Part shown: piece after piece, positions 5,438 through 8,828 of the stretch
Layout of the letters: every line of letters begins with the position of its first letter
Position numbering within the stretch: the stretch's first letter is position 1
NCBI GenBank assembly: GCA_049416425.1
Contig: JBMSHD010000093.1
Coordinates: 1-8,828 of the forward strand
DNA: 8,828 nucleotides
Reading direction: 5' to 3'
Source: JBMSHD01 sp049416425
Lineage (GTDB): Bacteria > Pseudomonadota > Gammaproteobacteria > Francisellales > Francisellaceae
Notes under the pieces: generated by a model
Told to the model about the DNA's origin: nothing
Database searches by the model: none
What the model saw: only the letters and a program-made list of their open reading frames with translations
Made by a program: the position numbers and the translations under genes

Positions 5438-6358
5438 ATGCAACAACATCTAAACAAAGGGGTGATTTTTACCCTGCTGTCTGCCTTAATCTATGCCATA
5501 CAGGCCGCTGTGGTCAAGCTCTCAGGGCAGACAACTCCGCTACCGGTCTTAGTCTTCATCCAAAGTTTTGTCGCCCTTGTACTCATTCTGCCAATTATGC
5601 TAAGGAGCTATCACAAACAGCGACACTATAAAGAGAACCCTTTTAAAACCAAGGCGTTGTCGCTTCATATCTGGCGCAGTATTTTCAGTCTGGGCATCAG
5701 CTATTTTCTGTTCGCCTCACTGAGTTTCATTCCTCTGGTTGATGGCGTACTGATGGCCAATACCGCTCCTTTTTTTGTGCCTTTTATACTGCTAATGCTC
5801 ACTAAAAAGCCGCTGCAACACAGCTTGTGGCTACCGCTTGTCATCGGTTTTATCGGCATACTGCTGATCTTAAAACCAGACAGTCAACTGTTTAATCCTT
5901 ATGCCTTGATCGCCTTGGGAGCCGGTGTCTCCATGGCGCTATCAATGACCATGGTCAGACGTCTGTCTGCCATTGACAACAGCCTAAGCATCGTTTTTTA
6001 TTATTTTTTGCTCTCGACAATCATCGCCGGTATCGTCAGCCTGCCATTTTGGCACAGAATGAACCTTGCAGACTTGATGAGCCTGATCATTATTGGCGCA
6101 CTTTTTTTCTTCGTGCAGTATTTTCTGGTATTGGGATTGAAATATGCCAATGCACAAATCGTCTCAGCACTGTATTATGCCAACGTCATCTTTGCCGCCA
6201 TTATCGGTGCCATTTTATTTGATGAAACCTCTGGTGTCCTGAGTGTAGCGGGAATAATACTGACAATCACCAGCGCTGTTGTTATAATCAGGAAACAAAA
6301 TACCAACACACAGCATAAACGTAAAAAATTCCATGCTTTCATTTACAAAAATTCTTGA
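5438..6358 (+). CDS. EamA/DMT-superfamily ten-helix transporter
   Basis: This is an inner-membrane permease of the drug/metabolite transporter superfamily, a group that mostly exports amino acids, metabolites or small toxic compounds; the substrate cannot be read from the sequence. The 306-residue protein shows ten hydrophobic segments in two EamA halves (about 8-147 and 152-288). The first helix is GVIFTLLSALIYAIQAAVVKL and the last SGVLSVAGIILTITSAVVII. The segment DGVLMANTAPFFVPFILLML lies at the usual fourth-helix position. A basic tail (RKQNTNTQHKRKKFHAF) would be cytoplasmic. AAGG at 5426-5429 is a good SD, 8 nt before ATG 5438. The 3' end overlaps the MarR gene by 26 nt, so the two are co-transcribed and probably translationally coupled. 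The pairing suggests expression induced by the exported compound. Confidence 0.9.
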   Translation: MQQHLNKGVIFTLLSALIYAIQAAVVKLSGQTTPLPVLVFIQSFVALVLILPIMLRSYHKQRHYKENPFKTKALSLHIWRSIFSLGISYFLFASLSFIPLVDGVLMANTAPFFVPFILLMLTKKPLQHSLWLPLVIGFIGILLILKPDSQLFNPYALIALGAGVSMALSMTMVRRLSAIDNSLSIVFYYFLLSTIIAGIVSLPFWHRMNLADLMSLIIIGALFFFVQYFLVLGLKYANAQIVSALYYANVIFAAIIGAILFDETSGVLSVAGIILTITSAVVIIRKQNTNTQHKRKKFHAFIYKNS

Positions 6359-6779
6359 ATTTGCCATCTGCGACAGCAGTTTATTAATCCGTAAGCTTTA
6401 TAATATCCATGCCAAATCACTGGGGCTTAACGTTCTGGATAGGCGCGCCTTAATTCATATTTATTACCGCCCAGAGTTAACTCAGGTTGAGCTGTCGCAA
6501 CACTTGGAAATCGAGGCACAAAATTTAATTCGAGTACTCGACAGACTGGTTGATCTTGGCTTTATCGAAAAATCACAACACCCAAAAGATCGCCGCGCCA
6601 AATGTCTGAAAGTCACGGTAAAGGGAAAGAAAACACTTGATGAGCTGAATCAGAAAGTCGCCGTCCATTATGACGAAATTTTCACAAACATCGATGATGA
6701 AACCCAAAAAACACTCGTTTTCACACTCGAGACATTAAAAGACAACCTATCGAGAGTCCTGCGTCAACTCGATACTTAA
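6333..6779 (+). CDS. MarR-family transcriptional regulator
   Basis: This is a dimeric winged-helix DNA-binding protein, probably a ligand- or redox-responsive repressor of the operon in which it lies. The 148 residues match the family. The N-terminal dimerisation helix (about 8-30) is followed by a winged helix: LTQVELSQHLEIEAQNLIRVLDRLVDLGFIEK (49-80) covers the helix-turn-helix with the recognition helix at about 61-73, and the wing holds DRR at 86-88. A C-terminal helix (about 120-146) completes the dimer interface. Cys13 is near the N-terminal position of the reactive cysteine in OhrR-type members, but nothing else supports a peroxide sensor. The ATG lies inside the end of the transporter gene with no SD, which points to translational coupling. 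The likely target is the palindrome at 5379-5391. Confidence 0.9.
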   Translation: MLSFTKILEFAICDSSLLIRKLYNIHAKSLGLNVLDRRALIHIYYRPELTQVELSQHLEIEAQNLIRVLDRLVDLGFIEKSQHPKDRRAKCLKVTVKGKKTLDELNQKVAVHYDEIFTNIDDETQKTLVFTLETLKDNLSRVLRQLDT

Positions 6780-6823
6780 GACGCTGTTCGTCCAGAATTT
6801 CATATCTTAGTCGCGGCAGCGAA

Positions 6824-6850
6824 AAACACCGGATTCAGATCCCCGTGTTT
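6824..6850 (-). terminator. Hairpin terminator after aroB, between convergent genes
   Basis: AAACAC (6824-6829) pairs with GTGTTT (6845-6850). Inside that, GGAT (6831-6834) pairs with ATCC (6839-6842) around a TCAG loop, with a one-by-two internal bulge. Read on the minus strand the stem ends in five T residues (complement of 6822-6826), so it fits termination of aroK-aroB. On the plus strand there are only three T residues, so it would be a weaker end for the MarR transcript. Confidence 0.55.
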
Positions 6851-6877
6851 CAAAGAAGAAAAATAGAGTGATGATCT

Positions 6878-7972
6878 CTATTCTCTGAGAAAATAAGGCT
6901 CCAGAAATTCCTCTAGCCGTTTCAATGATACCGTTCTATCGACTATGGCCTGCCCTATTCCCGTAAGAAGAATCAGCGTGATTCCTCCATTTGTATTTTT
7001 TTTGTCCTTCAACAAAGCGCCAATAAAGGTCTTTTTATCAAGCCCTCCTGGCAGCGTCGATACAATGCCAAGTTCTTTAATAAGTGTAATCAAACGCTCT
7101 TTTTCCGCCTCATCCAACATACCAAGCTGCCAGGACAGATCAGCCGCCATCACCATGCCGACACCAACGGCCTCTCCGTGTTTGAGTCCTTGGTAATGCT
7201 GGCATTGCTCAATGGCATGACCAAAAGTATGACCGAAATTTAAAAGTGCTCGAACATCCATACATTCAAGCTCATCCTGCTTGACTACTCTTGCCTTGAG
7301 CTCACAGCTTTTCAGAATAATAGCGGCCAAAGCTTCACTGTCTTTGTTTTTGACAAGCTCGACATTTTGCTCTAGAAAGCTGAAAAAATCAGCATCGATA
7401 ATGGCGCCGTATTTAACCACTTCGGCCAGTCCCGAGCAATATTCTCGCTCAGGCAATGTTTTCAGCATATCGGTGGCACTATAGACCAGCACCGGCTGAT
7501 GAAAGGCGCCGATCATATTCTTCGCCAATGGATGATTGATGGCCGTCTTACCACCGACTGACGAATCAACCTGAGACAGTAATGTGGTTGGAATCTGCAA
7601 TACATCAACACCTCGCTGGTAAGTTGCCGCCGCAAATCCGGTAATATCTCCGATAACACCACCACCTAAAGCCACAAGGATACAGTCACGATTAAAATGG
7701 TTCTCAATCAATCGCTGATAAATTTTATCCAGCTCAATAGCAGACTTATATTTCTCTCCATCAGGCAATAAACAGGTCAAAACCTGAGATGCGTGAGGCT
7801 CTACCGTCGCTAGCAACTTGTCCAGATAAAGCGCTGAGACCTTGTCATTACTGACAATGAGTAGCTGACGGTTTTTAACAAAGTGAATAATAGACGTGTA
7901 ATCAATCTCTTGTGATATCTGTACCTCATAATGGGGCTTACCCCTGGGAGATACCTTGATCGACGGTTTCAC
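6878..7972 (-). CDS. aroB: 3-dehydroquinate synthase
   Basis: AroB is the second enzyme of the shikimate pathway. It converts DAHP to 3-dehydroquinate in the cytoplasm using NAD+ and a divalent metal. The 364-residue length matches E. coli (362). The NAD+-binding region holds DGEKYK (71-76) and GGGVIGD (103-109). The active-site stretch is IPTTLLSQVDSSVGGKTAIN (127-146), followed by KNMIGAFHQP (151-160). Metal ligands are E184 in GLAEVVKYG, H248 in LNFGHTFGH and H265 in LKHGEAVG. The start is GTG, not ATG; the purine-rich sequence GGAAGAGGG lies just before it, and GTGA overlaps the aroK stop by 4 nt. This start gives only a few more residues than the E. coli N-terminus, so it is credible. 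Expression depends on aroK translation and ends at the hairpin at 6824-6850. Confidence 0.97.
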   Translation of the reverse strand: MKPSIKVSPRGKPHYEVQISQEIDYTSIIHFVKNRQLLIVSNDKVSALYLDKLLATVEPHASQVLTCLLPDGEKYKSAIELDKIYQRLIENHFNRDCILVALGGGVIGDITGFAAATYQRGVDVLQIPTTLLSQVDSSVGGKTAINHPLAKNMIGAFHQPVLVYSATDMLKTLPEREYCSGLAEVVKYGAIIDADFFSFLEQNVELVKNKDSEALAAIILKSCELKARVVKQDELECMDVRALLNFGHTFGHAIEQCQHYQGLKHGEAVGVGMVMAADLSWQLGMLDEAEKERLITLIKELGIVSTLPGGLDKKTFIGALLKDKKNTNGGITLILLTGIGQAIVDRTVSLKRLEEFLEPYFLRE

Positions 7973-8493
7973 ACACCCTCTTCCATCAACATATTGGTGA
8001 TGCGTTGAACGACATTACGCACAGTGGTTTCACTGGTTTCAATGGTAATATCGGCAATCTCCTGATATAAGGGCTCACGTTCTTCCATTAATTTTCTTAA
8101 TTGCGCCTCCTTGTCATCCACCTGCAACAATGGGCGTTTCTTGTCTTTTGCCGTACGCTCAAGCTGTTGATCGATAGAGGCCTGAAGATAGACAACTTTT
8201 CCACGTGATGACAAAAGCGTGCGATTCTCAGGCAGTAAGATGGCACCGCCTCCTGTGGCAAGCACAATACCCTGCCTTGTCGCCAGATCACTCAAGACTT
8301 CTCGTTCCCGCTGGCGAAATCCTTCCTCACCCTCAAGATCGAAAATCCAATCGATATCGACACCACAGCGCTGTTCAATCTCTCGATCGGAGTCAACAAA
8401 CTCGAGTTTGAGCTCTTGGGCTAATTGACGCCCAATAGTGCTTTTACCTGCACCGACCGGTCCGATTAAGAAAACATTTTGTGTTATAATCAT
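7969..8493 (-). CDS. aroK: Shikimate kinase I
   Basis: AroK phosphorylates shikimate at the 3-hydroxyl with ATP, the fifth step of the shikimate pathway. The 174-residue protein is a P-loop NMP-kinase fold. The Walker A motif is GPVGAGKST (11-19). Shikimate-binding residues fall in VDSD (33-36), FRQRE (59-63, with R60) and TGGGAI (80-85). The lid is RTAKDKKRPLL (113-123), and the C-terminal segment is EREPLYQEIADITIE. The LEGEEGFR stretch strongly resembles AroK of gammaproteobacteria rather than AroL. The ATG at 8493 has AGAG a few bases upstream. It is coupled to aroB by a 4-nt overlap. In many gammaproteobacteria this pair follows the pilus genes pilM to pilQ; here no pilQ lies in the adjacent 335 bp. 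Confidence 0.97.
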   Translation of the reverse strand: MIITQNVFLIGPVGAGKSTIGRQLAQELKLEFVDSDREIEQRCGVDIDWIFDLEGEEGFRQREREVLSDLATRQGIVLATGGGAILLPENRTLLSSRGKVVYLQASIDQQLERTAKDKKRPLLQVDDKEAQLRKLMEEREPLYQEIADITIETSETTVRNVVQRITNMLMEEGV

Positions 8494-8532
8494 TTTTCTC
8501 TACAATTCTTCTTTTTTATACATCATTGCCAT

Positions 8533-8655
8533 CTAATTCTGATTACCCAGAAACCAGATCGGCACACTACGTCCATCATACCAGCCACACAAATCTTGAA
8601 CGGCCACACCTTCAACCTTACTACTATGAACATTGATACCCAAATCATGCGTCAC
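8533..8655 (-). CDS. Possible short reading frame or gene remnant upstream of aroK
   Basis: One minus-strand frame is open for 49 codons (8682 down to the stop at 8533-8535). From the GTG at 8653-8655 it would give 40 residues: THDLGINVHSSKVEGVAV, then QDLCGWYDGRSVPIWFLGNQN. The codons (GAT, GTT, GGT, CGT, GAA) look protein-like and the end is rich in aromatic residues and glycine, but there is no SD. The next frame just upstream carries another short protein-like stretch (IAHGLIALNMCCNKLA) that stops at 8655-8657, so a single-base frameshift could have broken one gene of about 60 residues. I do not recognise the sequence. Chance is a real possibility. Confidence 0.25.
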   Translation of the reverse strand: MTHDLGINVHSSKVEGVAVQDLCGWYDGRSVPIWFLGNQN

Positions 8656-8705
8656 ATTACGCAAGCTTGTTACAACACATATTCAAAGCAATCAATCCAT
8701 GCGCA

Positions 8706-8734
8706 ATTCTACCACATTGTCGCACTAATCAAAA
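8706..8734 (-). promoter_or_regulatory. Candidate extended -10 promoter toward aroK-aroB
   Basis: On the minus strand, TGGTAGAAT (plus-strand 8706-8714) is an extended -10 element whose hexamer TAGAAT matches consensus at 5 of 6 positions. The sequence 17 nt upstream (TTTTGA, 8729-8734) is a poor -35 box, acceptable only because of the TG extension. Transcription would start near 8699 and run through the short reading frame into aroK, leaving a leader of about 200 nt. Confidence 0.35.
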
Positions 8735-8795
8735 CCCCATAAAAATACACAATAACAGAAATAATAACAACTGATACTGAAAACTCCCCAAAATT

Positions 8796-8825
8796 TTGGC
8801 ATTGCTGTTATGGACATGGTATAAA
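8796..8825 (+). promoter_or_regulatory. Strong plus-strand promoter for a gene beyond the right edge
   Basis: TTGGCA (8796-8801) and TATAAA (8820-8825) are 18 nt apart, each matching consensus at 5 of 6 positions, with TG at 8817-8818 in the extended -10 position. The window ends three bases later, so a divergent gene to the right of aroK is expected. Confidence 0.55.
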
Positions 8826-8828
8826 GGG

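Larger units (their letters stand above)
8494..8828. other. Region upstream of aroK without a secure gene
   Basis: This 335-bp stretch holds no recognisable gene. It contains the possible short minus-strand frame at 8533-8655, a candidate extended -10 promoter reading toward aroK near 8706-8714, and a strong promoter reading out of the window on the plus strand at 8796-8825. A lone TATAAA on the minus strand (8515-8520) has no matching -35 box. The sequence between about 8735 and 8790 is A-rich and shows nothing further. Confidence 0.6.

Noticed and set aside
6782..6820. CGCTG / CAGCG hairpin after the MarR gene
   Set aside because: The 5-bp arms enclose a loop of over 20 nt with no T-run; the hairpin at 6824-6850 is much better.
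8479..8742. 87-codon plus-strand frame upstream of aroK
   Set aside because: It overlaps the aroK start on the other strand, has no SD, and its composition (many His, Thr, Ile, Asn) looks like translated non-coding DNA.
1..8828. Hidden defence, toxin-antitoxin, prophage or RNA gene
   Set aside because: No reading frame resembles nucleases, reverse transcriptases, integrases or toxins, and I saw no tRNA-like or rRNA-like sequence on either strand.

Overview
The window looks like a chromosomal segment of a Gram-negative gammaproteobacterium. The evidence is a set of envelope and core-metabolism genes: a fused ADP-heptose enzyme (hldE), lipid A hydrolase lpxH, murein-recycling ligase mpl, an aroK-aroB pair and rRNA methyltransferase rlmB. 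By memory the protein sequences resemble the E. coli orthologues clearly but not closely. No genus can be assigned from the sequence alone. There is no phage, transposon, toxin-antitoxin, CRISPR or defence module.

Layout, left to right. (1) 1-360, plus strand: a perfect (AGACAC)10 hexanucleotide array at the window edge. In frame 3 it reads as a Thr-Gln repeat tail of a protein that ends at 116, and that stop overlaps a likely GTG start (109) of a small two-helix membrane protein. (2) 390-4439, minus strand: hldE and mpl overlap by 4 nt; an unrecognised 150-residue protein gene and rlmB follow close behind. A near-consensus promoter precedes hldE and a second lies between mpl and the unknown gene. 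(3) 4530-5228, plus strand: lpxH, divergent from hldE. (4) 5438-6779, plus strand: an EamA/DMT transporter and a MarR-type regulator with overlapping reading frames, behind an extended -10 promoter that contains a perfect 13-bp palindrome, a plausible operator for the regulator. (5) 6878-8493, minus strand: aroK and aroB overlap by 4 nt and end at a hairpin terminator facing the MarR gene. (6) 8494-8828: no secure gene. It holds a possible short minus-strand reading frame just upstream of aroK, and a strong plus-strand promoter at the right edge for a gene outside the window.

Functionally, hldE makes ADP-heptose for the LPS inner core, lpxH makes lipid X for lipid A, mpl returns recycled murein tripeptide to peptidoglycan precursors, and aroK/aroB feed aromatic amino acid synthesis. 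The transporter-regulator pair is the only clearly accessory-looking unit. I found no convincing undescribed multi-gene system. The points most worth a second look are the Thr-Gln repeat tail overlapping a small membrane protein gene, the palindrome in the transporter promoter, the unknown gene with an A9 tract between mpl and rlmB, and the short reading frame upstream of aroK.
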